From: Aquabacterium sp.
GTDB lineage: Bacteria; Pseudomonadota; Gammaproteobacteria; Burkholderiales; Burkholderiaceae_C
NCBI GenBank assembly: GCA_023150345.1
Contig: JAKLLB010000013.1
Coordinates: forward strand, 1 to 64,000
Direction of reading: 5' to 3'
DNA: 64,000 nt
The position numbers and the translations under genes were made by a program. How positions within the stretch are numbered: position 1 is the stretch's first letter; each line of letters starts with the position of its first letter. Shown here piece after piece: positions 35,341 to 44,396 of this stretch. Below the pieces are notes generated by a model. The model ran no database searches and had not been told where the DNA came from. It saw only the letters and a list, made by a program, of their open reading frames with translations.

Positions 35341-36111
35341 ATGAAGAAGCATCTTCTTTCGATCGCGGCAGCAGCCTCGATGCTCGTAGCCGGTGTCGCT
35401 CAAGCGGCCCCCACCTACGAGGACTTCACCATTTCTGAGGGCAGCGTGCCTGGCGCGCTGGCCAACAGCTTCACGGCCGACAAGATGAACGGCGGCTACT
35501 TCGAGAAGCTGACCATCAACCCCGACTTCACGTTTGCGACGGCCGCCTACGCCAACTTCGGCCAGTTCTTCAAGAACGACGGCACGACGTTGGTGGCGCC
35601 CACCCAGCTGAACTGCCTGGGCGCGAACTGCTACGGCCTGTACGCCACCTTCACCTCGGCCGGCTATGTGTCGGGTCCGTCGTCTTTCGTGGGCACGTCT
35701 GGCGCGTTCGAGCTTTACATCGACCCGGACCAGGACACCACGCTGGCGTTGGGCGCCACCGGTGCTGATCCGGTGGTGATCGGCGGCAACGCCGACGACT
35801 ACAAGATCGCCTTCAGTACCGACCTGTTCGCTGCGCTGGGCATCGTCGGCAACCCGGGTGCGTTCGACCTGTGGTTCAAGAACTTCACGCTGACCGCTTT
35901 GGGCGAGGGCTACTTCACGTCGCCCGATCCGTTCCACCTGGTGGTCAACGTCGACGGCGACTTCGACAACTTCGTCGTCGCCCCGGGCACGATCAATGTC
36001 ACCGGTGACGTCTCCGCCGTGTTCGGCATTCCCGAGCCGGGCACGCTGGCCCTGGCAGGTCTGGCTCTGGCCGGTATCGGCCTGGCCAGCCGCCGCAAGG
36101 CCGCGAAGTAA
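35341..36111 (+). CDS. pepA: PEP-CTERM protein, similar to flocculation-associated PepA
   Basis: Encodes 256 residues. A Sec signal peptide ends AQA (residue 22). The mature part starts 'APTYEDFTISEGSVPGALANSFTADKMNGGYFEKL', as in PepA-type proteins. The C-terminus is a full PEP-CTERM sorting signal: PEP at 231-233, a 17-residue hydrophobic segment and the basic end SRRKAAK. Exosortase A should cut at PEP and release the protein to the surface. The only PEP-CTERM protein in the window. Driven by the sigma-54 promoter at 35265 and followed by a strong terminator, so probably monocistronic. The name PepA is from recalled family features. Confidence 0.88.
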   Translation: MKKHLLSIAAAASMLVAGVAQAAPTYEDFTISEGSVPGALANSFTADKMNGGYFEKLTINPDFTFATAAYANFGQFFKNDGTTLVAPTQLNCLGANCYGLYATFTSAGYVSGPSSFVGTSGAFELYIDPDQDTTLALGATGADPVVIGGNADDYKIAFSTDLFAALGIVGNPGAFDLWFKNFTLTALGEGYFTSPDPFHLVVNVDGDFDNFVVAPGTINVTGDVSAVFGIPEPGTLALAGLALAGIGLASRRKAAK

Positions 36112-36167
36112 TCGCCGGCTTGTGATCTGATCGCGCCGGCGGAGTCTCCGCCCGCCGGCCACCCCGA

Positions 36168-36193
36168 AGGGGCCCCGATTGGGGCCCCTTTTT
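36168..36193 (+). terminator. intrinsic terminator after the PEP-CTERM gene
   Basis: Nine-base arms AGGGGCCCC and GGGGCCCCT with a GATT loop are followed directly by a run of T (36189-36193). It lies 57 bases after the stop. A GC-rich stem (about 36135-36160) precedes it. Confidence 0.9.
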
Positions 36194-36428
36194 GCATTGG
36201 GCCACTCACCTGAGGGGTGTCTGAAACGTGAATTTTGGCCCGCCACGGGGCTGGGACGACCAAAGTCGCGTCAGCGTGCAACAGGCCTATGCCATGATTC
36301 GCCGTGGTTGACGCGCCCCGCCGTTCCCAGGGGTGCCCAGGCTCCGCGCACTCGACAGCCGGGCCACTCGGATCGCCCGCTGCCGGCATGCGCCGGTGCT
36401 GCTCATCAGACCAAAAGGGGTGTGTGCC
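36194..36428. other. leader region of the main exopolysaccharide operon
   Basis: The 235 bases between the terminator and the Wza-like gene must carry the promoter of the long operon. No sigma-54 box with TGGC-N8-GC spacing and no TGTC-N9-GACA element was found here, so this operon may not be under direct PrsR control. No good sigma-70 pair was found by eye. Confidence 0.4.
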
Positions 36429-37064
36429 TTGAACTCGTTCCTCCGCTCGTTCCTTCGCTCCTGGTATGGCCGCTGGGTTGGCGCACTGGCGGTGCTGTCG
36501 CTGGCTGGCTGTGCCAGTACATCCAGCTATCCACCCGCGCCAGCCACGGCCGACACGGCGAGCTACAACTATGTCGTCGGCCCCGGCGACAACCTCAGCA
36601 TCACCGTCTGGCGCAACCCCGAGTTGTCGATGTCGGTTCCCGTGCGTCCCGATGGCAAGGTGGCCACGCCCCTGATCGACGAGCTGGTGGCCCAGGGCAA
36701 GACCTCGTCCGAGATCGCGCGCGAGGTCGAGAAGCAGTTGTCCAAGTACGTTCGCGACCCGGTCGTCACGGTCATCGTGACCGGCTTCGTCGGCCCGTAC
36801 AGCGAACAGATCCGCGTCGTGGGCGAGGCGGCCAAGCCGCAATCCCTTCCGTACAAGCAGAAGATGACCGTGCTCGACGTGATGATCGCGGTGGGCGGTC
36901 TCACCGATTTCGCCGACGGCAACTCGGCGATCATCATGCGCGGCGCCGACGGCAACAAGCGCTACTCCGTGCGGCTGAAGGACCTCGTCAAGCGCGGCGA
37001 TGTGTCGGCCAATGTCGAGATGCGGCCGGGCGACATCTTGATCATTCCGCAGAGCCTGTTCTGA
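36429..37064 (+). CDS. XrtA-associated polysaccharide export lipoprotein (Wza/EpsE family)
   Basis: Encodes 211 residues. A lipobox (L-A-G-C, Cys28) is followed by the poly-export domain ('YNYVVGPGDNLSITVWRNPELSMSVPVRPDGKVATPLIDELVAQGKT') and a SLBB-like domain ('QIRVVGEAAKPQSLPYKQKMTVLDVMIAVGGLTDFA'). It should form the outer-membrane/periplasmic export conduit. TTG at 36429 is chosen because AAGGGG lies 8 bases upstream; GTG at 36420 is the alternative. Opens the long operon. Confidence 0.9.
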   Translation: MNSFLRSFLRSWYGRWVGALAVLSLAGCASTSSYPPAPATADTASYNYVVGPGDNLSITVWRNPELSMSVPVRPDGKVATPLIDELVAQGKTSSEIAREVEKQLSKYVRDPVVTVIVTGFVGPYSEQIRVVGEAAKPQSLPYKQKMTVLDVMIAVGGLTDFADGNSAIIMRGADGNKRYSVRLKDLVKRGDVSANVEMRPGDILIIPQSLF

Positions 37065-37110
37065 CCGGCCCGCCGGCGACCAGATCCTTGCCTGAACTGC
37101 GGCGACCCCC

Positions 37111-38676
37111 ATGGAAGAACTGATCAGCCAACTCACCACCCTGGCCCGACGGATGTGGAAGTTCCGCTGGCCCGCACTGGCTGCCGCATGGATCGTCGGC
37201 CTTGTCGGCGCCGTTGTGGTGTTCAATGTTCCCGACAAGTACGAGGCATCGGCGCGCATCTTCGTCGATACGCAATCCATCCTCAAGCCGCTGATGTCGG
37301 GGCTCACGGTCCAGCCCAATGTCGATCAGCAGGTGGGCATGCTCAGCCGTACGTTGATCAGCCGTCCCAACATCGAAAAGCTGATCCGCATGGCCGACCT
37401 CGACCTCAAGAGCGAGTCCAAGGCGCAGCAGGAGGCGTTGATCGAGCATCTGATGAAGACGCTCGAGATCCGGAGCACGGGGCGGGACAACCTGTATTCG
37501 CTGTCCTATCGCGACAGCGACAAGGAGAAGTCCAAGCGCGTGATCCAGTCGCTGGTCTCGATCTTCGTCGAGTCCAGTCTGGGCGCCAGCCGCAAGGACA
37601 CCGACTCGGCCAAGGTCTTCCTCAATGAGCAGATCAAGAACTATGAGGCCAAGCTCGAAGAGGCAGAGGCGCGGCTGAAGGAGTTCCGCCTGCGCAACAT
37701 CGACGTCCAGTCGGCCGATGGACGCGACTCTGCATCGCGTCTGGTCGAGATTGGCAAGCTGTTGGATCAGGCGCGACTCGAGCTGCGCGAGGCCGAGAAC
37801 GCGCGTGACTCGGCACGTGCTCAACTGGCCGCAGACCGATCGGCCCAGGGCGGTGCCACGCAAAGCCTGTTGCAGGAATCGGCGATTGCAGTGTCGACAC
37901 CCGAGATCGATGCGCGGCTCGAGGCCCAGAAGCGCAACCTCGATGCGCTGCTGCAACGCTATACCGACCTGCATCCGGAGGTCGTGAGCACGCGGCGCTT
38001 GATCACCGAGCTTGAGGATCAGAAGAAGAAGGAAGTTGCCGAGCAGCGCAAGCGCGCCATGAATGCGCCGGGCGGCATGGCACCTACCAGCCTGGCGGCA
38101 CAGGAGCTCAACCGGCTCCTGGCCAATGCCGAGGTGCAGGTGGCCTCCCTGCGTGCCCGCGTCGGGGAGTATTCGACACGCTATGCACAAGCCAAGGCTC
38201 TGCTCAAGACCTCGCCCCAGATCGAGGCCGAGGCCGCCCAGCTCAATCGCGATTACGCGATTACCAAGAAGAACTACGAGGACCTGGTGGCCAGGCGCCA
38301 GGCTGCGGTCATGTCAGGTGACCTCGATGTGGCTTCCGGTGTCGCCGACTTCAGGCTGATCGATCCGCCACGCGTATCGCCCAAGCCGGTGTGGCCCAAC
38401 CGCTTCATCCTCTATCCACTGGCGCTTGTGATCGCTCTCGGTGCGGGGCTGTTCGTGGCATTCGCCGGAAGCCAGCTGAGGCCGGTCTATGACGCCGCCT
38501 TTGAGTTGCGCGCCAAGACCGGTCTGCCGGTGCTCGGGGTGGTCAGCATGGTGATGGGCGATACCGACATGCGCCGCAACCGGATCGACCTGATTCGGTT
38601 CATCGCCGGATCGAGCGGGCTGGTGGTGCTCTTTGCCATCGGCTTGACGGTCCTGGCCATACTCTCCAACAGATAG
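37111..38676 (+). CDS. XrtA-associated chain-length determinant protein (Wzz/EpsF family)
   Basis: Encodes 521 residues. Membrane segments near residues 20-40 and 430-455, plus one at the C-terminus (about 500-518), bracket a long periplasmic coiled coil ('NYEAKLEEAEARLKEFRLRNIDVQ', 'LDQARLELREAENARDSARAQLAADR'). The N-terminus shows the Wzz signature 'YEASARIFVDTQSILKPLM', and the region before the second membrane segment has 'RLIDPPRVSPKPVWPNR'. It controls polymer length with the downstream kinase. Confidence 0.92.
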   Translation: MEELISQLTTLARRMWKFRWPALAAAWIVGLVGAVVVFNVPDKYEASARIFVDTQSILKPLMSGLTVQPNVDQQVGMLSRTLISRPNIEKLIRMADLDLKSESKAQQEALIEHLMKTLEIRSTGRDNLYSLSYRDSDKEKSKRVIQSLVSIFVESSLGASRKDTDSAKVFLNEQIKNYEAKLEEAEARLKEFRLRNIDVQSADGRDSASRLVEIGKLLDQARLELREAENARDSARAQLAADRSAQGGATQSLLQESAIAVSTPEIDARLEAQKRNLDALLQRYTDLHPEVVSTRRLITELEDQKKKEVAEQRKRAMNAPGGMAPTSLAAQELNRLLANAEVQVASLRARVGEYSTRYAQAKALLKTSPQIEAEAAQLNRDYAITKKNYEDLVARRQAAVMSGDLDVASGVADFRLIDPPRVSPKPVWPNRFILYPLALVIALGAGLFVAFAGSQLRPVYDAAFELRAKTGLPVLGVVSMVMGDTDMRRNRIDLIRFIAGSSGLVVLFAIGLTVLAILSNR

Positions 38677-38689
38677 GTGGGCTGACGCC

Positions 38690-39655
38690 ATGAGCAGCTT
38701 GATCGAACAGGCCGCGCAGCGCCTGGCCCAGTTGCGGCAGGCCGGCGTCGAGATTCCGGGCGACGAGGCGCCGGCCCAGGCCCCGACACCGATTTCGACG
38801 CCTTCAGTTGACGCGGCGCCGCCTCAGGCAGTCGGACGCGCGAGCGTGCCGCGCGGCGAGCCCGTCGTCACGTCGCGCCGGGTCGACCTGGACCTGCAGG
38901 CGCTGCAGGCTGCCGGCATCGTGACGCCCAATGCGCCGCGAACCAACATCGCGGATCAGTTCCGGGTGGTCAAGCGGCCGCTCATCCTCAATGCCATGGG
39001 CAAGGGTGCTGCGCCGGTGAACCACGGCAACCTGATCATGGTGACCAGCGCGCTGTCGGGTGAAGGCAAGAGCTTCACGTCGGTCAATCTCGCGATGAGC
39101 ATCGCGGCCGAGCTCGACCACACGGTCATGCTCGTCGATGCCGACGTCGCCCGGCCTTCGGTGCTGCGCATGCTGGGTTTGCCGCCGGGGCCGGGCCTGC
39201 TCGACCTGCTCGAAGGGCGCGCCGAGATGTCGGACGTGCTGTTGCGCACCAACATCGACAAACTCACCGTACTGCCCAGTGGCACGCCACACCCCCGTGC
39301 CACCGAGTTGCTGGCCAGCGATGCCATGCGCCAGTTGCTGGCGGACATGGCCAGCCGCTACGCCGACCGCATCATCATTTTCGATTCCCCGCCCCTGCTG
39401 CTCACCACCGAATCGCGCGTGTTGGCATCGCACATGGGGCAGATCGTCGTCGTGGTGCACGCCGGCAAGACACTGCAGGCCGATGTTCAGCATGCGCTGT
39501 CCACGATCGAGGCGTGTCCGGTCAAGCTGATGCTGCTGAACAAGGCGACGAGCCAGATCCATGGCTCCTATGGCTATGGTGGCTATGGCTATGGCTACGG
39601 CTATGGCTATGGCGCACCGGAGGCGCGGGCGGCGCAGCCGTCTGATCCGGCATGA
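38690..39655 (+). CDS. XrtA-associated BY-type tyrosine autokinase (EpsG family)
   Basis: Encodes 321 residues. The P-loop is 'SALSGEGKSFTSVNLA' near residues 120-135, Walker A' is 'TVMLVDADVARPSVLRML', Walker B is 'DRIIIFDSPPLL'. The C-terminus is a tyrosine/glycine-rich tail of alternating YG units, the expected autophosphorylation cluster. It should cycle with the Wzz-like protein at the inner membrane to regulate polymerisation and export. It overlaps the next gene by ATGA. Confidence 0.93.
   Translation: MSSLIEQAAQRLAQLRQAGVEIPGDEAPAQAPTPISTPSVDAAPPQAVGRASVPRGEPVVTSRRVDLDLQALQAAGIVTPNAPRTNIADQFRVVKRPLILNAMGKGAAPVNHGNLIMVTSALSGEGKSFTSVNLAMSIAAELDHTVMLVDADVARPSVLRMLGLPPGPGLLDLLEGRAEMSDVLLRTNIDKLTVLPSGTPHPRATELLASDAMRQLLADMASRYADRIIIFDSPPLLLTTESRVLASHMGQIVVVVHAGKTLQADVQHALSTIEACPVKLMLLNKATSQIHGSYGYGGYGYGYGYGYGAPEARAAQPSDPA
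39566..39612 (+). repeat. GGCTAT tandem hexamers encoding the Tyr/Gly tail
   Basis: About eight near-perfect copies of GGCTAT (one GGCTAC, one interrupted by GGT) encode the alternating Tyr-Gly tail of the tyrosine kinase. Such a short in-frame repeat could expand or shrink by slippage in 6-base steps, changing the number of phosphorylatable tyrosines without a frameshift. Confidence 0.85.
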
Positions 39656-41217
39656 TTGACCCGGTGATCGCTGCGCGGCCCGGTCCGAGCCACGGCCGCT
39701 GGCTGCCGCTGCATGCCCGGCCCTGGGCGCTGTTCATGGCCGGCGTTTGCGTCGGCCCGGCCGTGCTGGCGCAAGAGGCAGGCGCTGCGCGCAGCACGAC
39801 GCTCGTGCCGTCGCTGTCAATCAGCGAGACGTATACCGACAACGCGCTCTTGCGTGACGACGACAAGCGCGGCGATCTCGTGACCCAACTCACCGCCGGT
39901 TTGAGCCTGGGTCATCGCAGCGCGCGCCTGACGGGCTCGCTGGATTACTCGGTATCGGGCTCGGCTCATGCGCGCGAGACCAAGGCCAACGAAGTGACCC
40001 AGGGCCTGCGCGCTCAGTTGCGAGGTGAACTGGTCAGCAATTGGCTGTACATCGACTCGAGCGCGTCGATTTCGCAGCAGACGATCTCGGCGTTCGGGCT
40101 GCAAACGACAGATACGGCGTTCGACAGCTCGAACCGTACAGAGGTGCGCAGCCTGAACCTGTCGCCGTATCTGCTGCGGCCCTTGGGCACGTGGGGCCAG
40201 ATCGAGGCGCGCCTGCAGCACGGGCGACAGTCGGCCGCCAGTACCACCCTGGGTGACTCCACGTCCAATACGGGCTCGCTGGTGGTGTCGTCGCAGGGCG
40301 CACCGCGTTTGGGCTGGAGCGTCAGCGCAGTGCGACAGCGGGTCGACTATGAGTCAGGCCGCCAGAGCACGACCGATGCATTGAGCGTGGGCACGAGCTA
40401 TCGCGTGGGCGCCGACCTGCGCCTGAACGGCAGCATCGGTCGCGACAAGAGCGATATCGTTTCCGTAGCAGACACCCACAGCACGACCTGGGCCCTGGGC
40501 GTGCAGTGGCTGCCCAGCGAACGAACCCAGTTCGTGTTGCAACGCGAGCAGCGCTACTTCGGCGATGGACACCGCCTTGTTTATACGCAGCGCCTGTCGC
40601 GCGCAAGCTGGAGCCTGAGCAGTTCCCGCGACGTGTCCACTGGCGGGACGAGTTTCGTGCCCACCTCCACGAGCACGATGTTCGCCTTGCTGTTTGCCAG
40701 CCTGGCTGCTGAACAGCCCGACCCGCTGCAGCGAGCCATTCTGGTGCTTCAACGGCTGGCAGCGCTGGGGATCAGTCCGAACGCCGAGGTGACTTTCGGG
40801 TTCCTGAATTCCCAGGTCACGCTGGTGTCGCGCCAGGACGCGAGTTTCGCCTGGCAAGGCGTGCGCACCTCGTTCTCGGCGGCCGCGTATCGCAGCGACA
40901 GCCGCAGGCTCGACGAAGGCGCGCAGGCGATCGACCCCCTCGGTGGCGCCACGCGTGTGCGCCAGCACGGCTACTCGCTGACTCTGGGCCACAAGTTGAC
41001 ACCGGTGACCGGCATCAGCCTCACGCTGTCCGACCAGCGCACGGCTGACGCCGGCACCACCCGGGGCAACGACCTGCGCTCGCTGCTGTTGAACTGGACC
41101 ACGCAGCTTGGCCGGGAGGGCCGCTTGTCGCTCGGCGCGCGCCGCGTCGAATTCGACAGCCTCACCAATCCCTATACCGAGAACGCGGTGTTCGCCACCT
41201 ACGGCGTGCGCTTCTGA
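39652..41217 (+). CDS. TIGR03016-type PEP-CTERM-associated outer-membrane beta-barrel protein
   Basis: Encodes 521 residues. A signal peptide ends near VLA (about residue 40). The rest alternates polar and hydrophobic residues in antiparallel-strand patterns ('SLSISETYTDNALLRDDDKRGDLVTQLTAGLSLGHRSARLTGSLDYSVSG') and ends in 'YGVRF', a terminal aromatic typical of outer-membrane barrels. This is the XrtA-locus family of putative outer-membrane proteins, possibly an exopolysaccharide secretin or anchor. ATG at 39652 overlaps the kinase stop. Confidence 0.88.
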   Translation: MIDPVIAARPGPSHGRWLPLHARPWALFMAGVCVGPAVLAQEAGAARSTTLVPSLSISETYTDNALLRDDDKRGDLVTQLTAGLSLGHRSARLTGSLDYSVSGSAHARETKANEVTQGLRAQLRGELVSNWLYIDSSASISQQTISAFGLQTTDTAFDSSNRTEVRSLNLSPYLLRPLGTWGQIEARLQHGRQSAASTTLGDSTSNTGSLVVSSQGAPRLGWSVSAVRQRVDYESGRQSTTDALSVGTSYRVGADLRLNGSIGRDKSDIVSVADTHSTTWALGVQWLPSERTQFVLQREQRYFGDGHRLVYTQRLSRASWSLSSSRDVSTGGTSFVPTSTSTMFALLFASLAAEQPDPLQRAILVLQRLAALGISPNAEVTFGFLNSQVTLVSRQDASFAWQGVRTSFSAAAYRSDSRRLDEGAQAIDPLGGATRVRQHGYSLTLGHKLTPVTGISLTLSDQRTADAGTTRGNDLRSLLLNWTTQLGREGRLSLGARRVEFDSLTNPYTENAVFATYGVRF

Positions 41218-41222
41218 TCACC

Positions 41223-42317
41223 ATGTACGAGGCGTTCTACGGGCTCACGAACAAGCCCTTCCAGCTCAACCCCGATCCGAGCTTCTACTTCGGTAGCAAG
41301 CAGCACCGCCGGGCCAAGGCCTACCTCGATTACGGCGTGTCGCGCAACGAAGGGTTCATCGTCATCACGGGTGAGATCGGCGCGGGCAAGACGACGCTGC
41401 TGCGCGCGCTGATCGAAGGGTTGCACGGCAGCAACGTGGTGGTGGGCCACCTCGTCACCACCCAGCTCGGGGCCGAAGACACGCTGCGCATGGTGGGTGC
41501 AGCGTTCGGGTTTCGGGTCAAGGACGTACCCAAGTCAGAGCTGCTGATCACGCTCGAAGCCTTCCTGATCAGCCAGACCAGCAAGGGCAAGCGCTGCCTG
41601 CTGATCGTCGACGAGGCCCAGAACCTCACGCCCCGTGCGGTGGAGGAGCTGCGCATGCTGTCGAACTTCCAGTTCGGCAACCAGGCGCTGTTGCAGAGCT
41701 TCCTCGTCGGGCAGCCCGAGTTCCGCGAGATCCTGCAGCGCCCCGAAATGGAGCAGTTCCGCCAGCGGGTGGCGGCCACCTGCCACATCGGGCCGCTCGA
41801 TGCCGAGGAGACCCAGCACTACATCGAGCATCGCCTGAAGTGCGCTGGATCCACGGGCAAGCCCAGTTTCGACGCCGATGCCTTCGAGGGCATCCACAAG
41901 GCCAGTGGCGGCATTCCGCGCCGCATCAACTCGGTGTGCGACCGCTTGCTGCTGCTCGGGTTCCTGACCGGCAAGACCCATCTCACGCGAGCCGACGTCG
42001 ACGAGGTGGTGCGCGAGTTCGCGCAGGAGTCACATGTCCCCGCCCAGGCCGCGCAGGTGGCTGGTGAACGCTCGGTGGGCGGCAACAGCGGTTCGATGGC
42101 GCTCGATGTCGACCTCGAGCAGCTCAAGGTCGATGCCGAATCGGCCGCGGCGATGACCAAGCAACTCGCGGCCTTGACCGCCGACCAGCGCGCCGACCAG
42201 CTCCAGCGGCTGGAGCGCGGGATGCTGCGGCTCGAGCGAACCAACCTGCAGATCCTGGCGCTGCTGCAGAAGCTCGTGGGGGCGATTGCCCGGCCGAGCG
42301 ACGAAGGCAAGACATGA
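41223..42317 (+). CDS. XrtA-associated ExeA-like ATPase (TIGR03015)
   Basis: Encodes 364 residues. Begins 'MYEAFYGLTNKPFQLNPDPSFYFGSKQHRRAKAYLDYG' as in ExeA/MshM-type ATPases, with Walker A 'GEIGAGKTT' at 50-58 and Walker B 'CLLIVDEAQNL'. The C-terminal 80 residues are a helical, charged tail. A cytoplasmic ATPase of the exosortase A locus, probably helping assembly of the export machine; its partner is not known. It overlaps wecB by ATGA. Confidence 0.92.
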   Translation: MYEAFYGLTNKPFQLNPDPSFYFGSKQHRRAKAYLDYGVSRNEGFIVITGEIGAGKTTLLRALIEGLHGSNVVVGHLVTTQLGAEDTLRMVGAAFGFRVKDVPKSELLITLEAFLISQTSKGKRCLLIVDEAQNLTPRAVEELRMLSNFQFGNQALLQSFLVGQPEFREILQRPEMEQFRQRVAATCHIGPLDAEETQHYIEHRLKCAGSTGKPSFDADAFEGIHKASGGIPRRINSVCDRLLLLGFLTGKTHLTRADVDEVVREFAQESHVPAQAAQVAGERSVGGNSGSMALDVDLEQLKVDAESAAAMTKQLAALTADQRADQLQRLERGMLRLERTNLQILALLQKLVGAIARPSDEGKT

Positions 42318-43474
42318 CCTCCTCCCAGACCCCTGCCGCGACGATCGGCCCCGTGATCTGCGTCGTCGGCGCACGGCCGAATTTCATGAAGATGGCGCCC
42401 ATCCTGCGCGCCTTTGCCGCGCATGAACCGCCCATAGCGGCGTTGCTGGTGCACACCGGCCAGCACTACGACCACGGCATGAGCCACCAGCTCTTCGAAG
42501 ACCTGCGCCTGCCGACGCCCGACATCAACCTCGAAGTGGGTTCGGGCAGTCATGCGGTGCAGACCGCCGAGGTGATGCGCCGGTTCGAGCCGGTCATCGA
42601 CGAACACCGCCCCAGCTGCGTGCTGGTGGTGGGCGACGTCAACTCCACGCTGGCCTGTGCGCTGGTGGCGTCCAAGAAGGCGGTACCCGTGGTGCATGTG
42701 GAGGCCGGGCTGCGCAGCTACGACCGGCGCATGCCCGAAGAAATCAACCGCGTGCTCACCGATCAGCTGGCCGACCGGCTCTACACCACCGAGCGCAGCG
42801 CCGCCGCAAACCTGCAGCGCGAGGGCATCGCCGAGTCACGGGTGTGTTTCAGCGGCAACGTGATGATCGACTCCCTGCTCGACAGCCGCGAGCGCGCACG
42901 CAGCGCGGCCGACACCCTGCGCCTGCACGAACTCGACCCCGCATTGCTGCTCCACCCGCGCGGCTACGCGGTGGTGACCATGCACCGCCCCTCGAACGTC
43001 GACGACGCTGCGGTGCTGGGCGATCTGCTGCAGACGCTGGACACCGTGTCGCGCCAGTTGCCACTGGTGTTCGCGATGCATCCGCGCACCCGCACCAACA
43101 TCGAGCGCCACGGCCTGCGCGATCGGCTCGACCCCAGCCGTGTCGCCGTTCTGCCGCCGCAGGGCTACCTGGAGATGGTGGGTCTGATGGCCGGTGCGAC
43201 GCTGGTGCTCACCGACTCCGGTGGCCTGCAGGAAGAAACCACTGCGTTGGGCGTGCCGTGCCTGACCATGCGCGAGAACACCGAGCGACCGATCACCGTC
43301 GAGCAAGGCACCAACACCATGGTCGGCCGCGATCGCACGGCCATACTGGATGGCGTCGCCGACATCCTCGGCGGCCGCGGCAAGCGCGGCCGCGTGCCCG
43401 AGTATTGGGACGGCCACGCAGCCCCGCGGATCGCGGCTGACCTTTGGAACTGGCTGCGCGCCGGCGCTCACTGA
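42314..43474 (+). CDS. wecB: UDP-N-acetylglucosamine 2-epimerase (non-hydrolysing)
   Basis: Encodes 386 residues. GT-B-fold epimerase with 'VVGARPNFMKMAPILRAF', 'VHTGQHYDHGMS', 'HVEAGLRSYDRRMPEEINRVLTDQLAD' and 'LTDSGGLQEETTALGVPCLTMRENTERPIT'. Converts UDP-GlcNAc to UDP-ManNAc in the cytoplasm. With the dehydrogenase at 48349 it could supply an N-acetylhexosaminuronic acid precursor for the polymer (inference). Confidence 0.93.
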   Translation: MTSSQTPAATIGPVICVVGARPNFMKMAPILRAFAAHEPPIAALLVHTGQHYDHGMSHQLFEDLRLPTPDINLEVGSGSHAVQTAEVMRRFEPVIDEHRPSCVLVVGDVNSTLACALVASKKAVPVVHVEAGLRSYDRRMPEEINRVLTDQLADRLYTTERSAAANLQREGIAESRVCFSGNVMIDSLLDSRERARSAADTLRLHELDPALLLHPRGYAVVTMHRPSNVDDAAVLGDLLQTLDTVSRQLPLVFAMHPRTRTNIERHGLRDRLDPSRVAVLPPQGYLEMVGLMAGATLVLTDSGGLQEETTALGVPCLTMRENTERPITVEQGTNTMVGRDRTAILDGVADILGGRGKRGRVPEYWDGHAAPRIAADLWNWLRAGAH

Positions 43475-43506
43475 GCAGCGATCCGCCACCCCAGCCCGAC
43501 GCCGCC

Positions 43507-44391
43507 ATGCCGCAGCCCCTGACCAACGCGCTGACCGTCGACGTGGAAGACTACTTCCAGGTCTCGGCATTCGCGCCGTACATCTCGCGCGAGGAGTGGG
43601 CCAGTCGTGCCTGCAGGGTCGAGCACAACCTGCAGCGCATCCTGGCCATGTTCGAGGAGTACGGGGCACGCGCCACCTTCTTCACCCTGGGCTGGATCGC
43701 CGAGCGCTATCCGCACCTCGTGCGCGAGATCGTCGCCCGCGGCCATGAACTGGCCAGCCACGGCTACGGCCACGAGCGTGCCAGCGACCTCGACGAAGCC
43801 CGTTTCCTCGAGGATGTGCGGCGGGCCAAGCTCATGCTCGAGGACGTGGCGGGCGTCGAGGTGCGGGGCTACCGGGCGCCGAGTTTCTCGATCGGCAGCG
43901 CGAACCTGTGGGCCTTCGACACGCTGGCGCGGGCGGGCTATCGCTACAGCTCGAGTGTCTACCCGATTGCGCACGACCACTACGGCATGCCCGATTCGCC
44001 GCGCTTCGCCTACCGCGTCAACGAGCAATTGCTCGAGATCCCCGCGACCACGTTGCGCATGGTGGGACGCAACCTGCCCTCCAGCGGCGGGGGCTACTTC
44101 CGACTGTTGCCCTACGCCGTCTCGCGCTGGATGCTGCAGCGGGTGAACGCCGTCGATGGCGAGCCGGCGGTGTTCTATTTCCATCCCTGGGAGATCGACC
44201 CGGACCAGCCGCGACTGAACGGCATCGACGCACGCACGCGGTTCCGCCACTACGTGAACCTGTCGCAGATGGAAGCCAAGCTGCGCCTGCTGCTGGCCGA
44301 CTTCCGCTGGGGCCGGATGGACGACATCTTCCTGGGGCGGCCGGTGCGGCCCCTGGCCGAGACCGGCGCGCCTGTTCCTGCGCCGGTCTGA
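43507..44391 (+). CDS. XrtA-associated polysaccharide deacetylase
   Basis: Encodes 294 residues of the NodB-homology family. The conserved first motif 'TVDVEDYFQVSAF' (metal Asp) starts at residue 11, followed by the zinc HxxxH-type motif 'HELASHGYGHERAS', 'RGYRAPSFSIG' and 'FYFHPWEID'. It would remove N-acetyl groups from the polymer or its intermediates. ATG at 43507 gives the family N-terminus; an earlier in-frame start at 43444 lies inside wecB. Confidence 0.92.
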   Translation: MPQPLTNALTVDVEDYFQVSAFAPYISREEWASRACRVEHNLQRILAMFEEYGARATFFTLGWIAERYPHLVREIVARGHELASHGYGHERASDLDEARFLEDVRRAKLMLEDVAGVEVRGYRAPSFSIGSANLWAFDTLARAGYRYSSSVYPIAHDHYGMPDSPRFAYRVNEQLLEIPATTLRMVGRNLPSSGGGYFRLLPYAVSRWMLQRVNAVDGEPAVFYFHPWEIDPDQPRLNGIDARTRFRHYVNLSQMEAKLRLLLADFRWGRMDDIFLGRPVRPLAETGAPVPAPV

Positions 44392-44396
44392 CCACC

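Noticed and set aside
39566-39612. Short tandem repeat as a CRISPR or non-coding satellite
   Set aside because: It lies fully inside the tyrosine kinase gene, in frame, and encodes the expected Tyr-rich tail.
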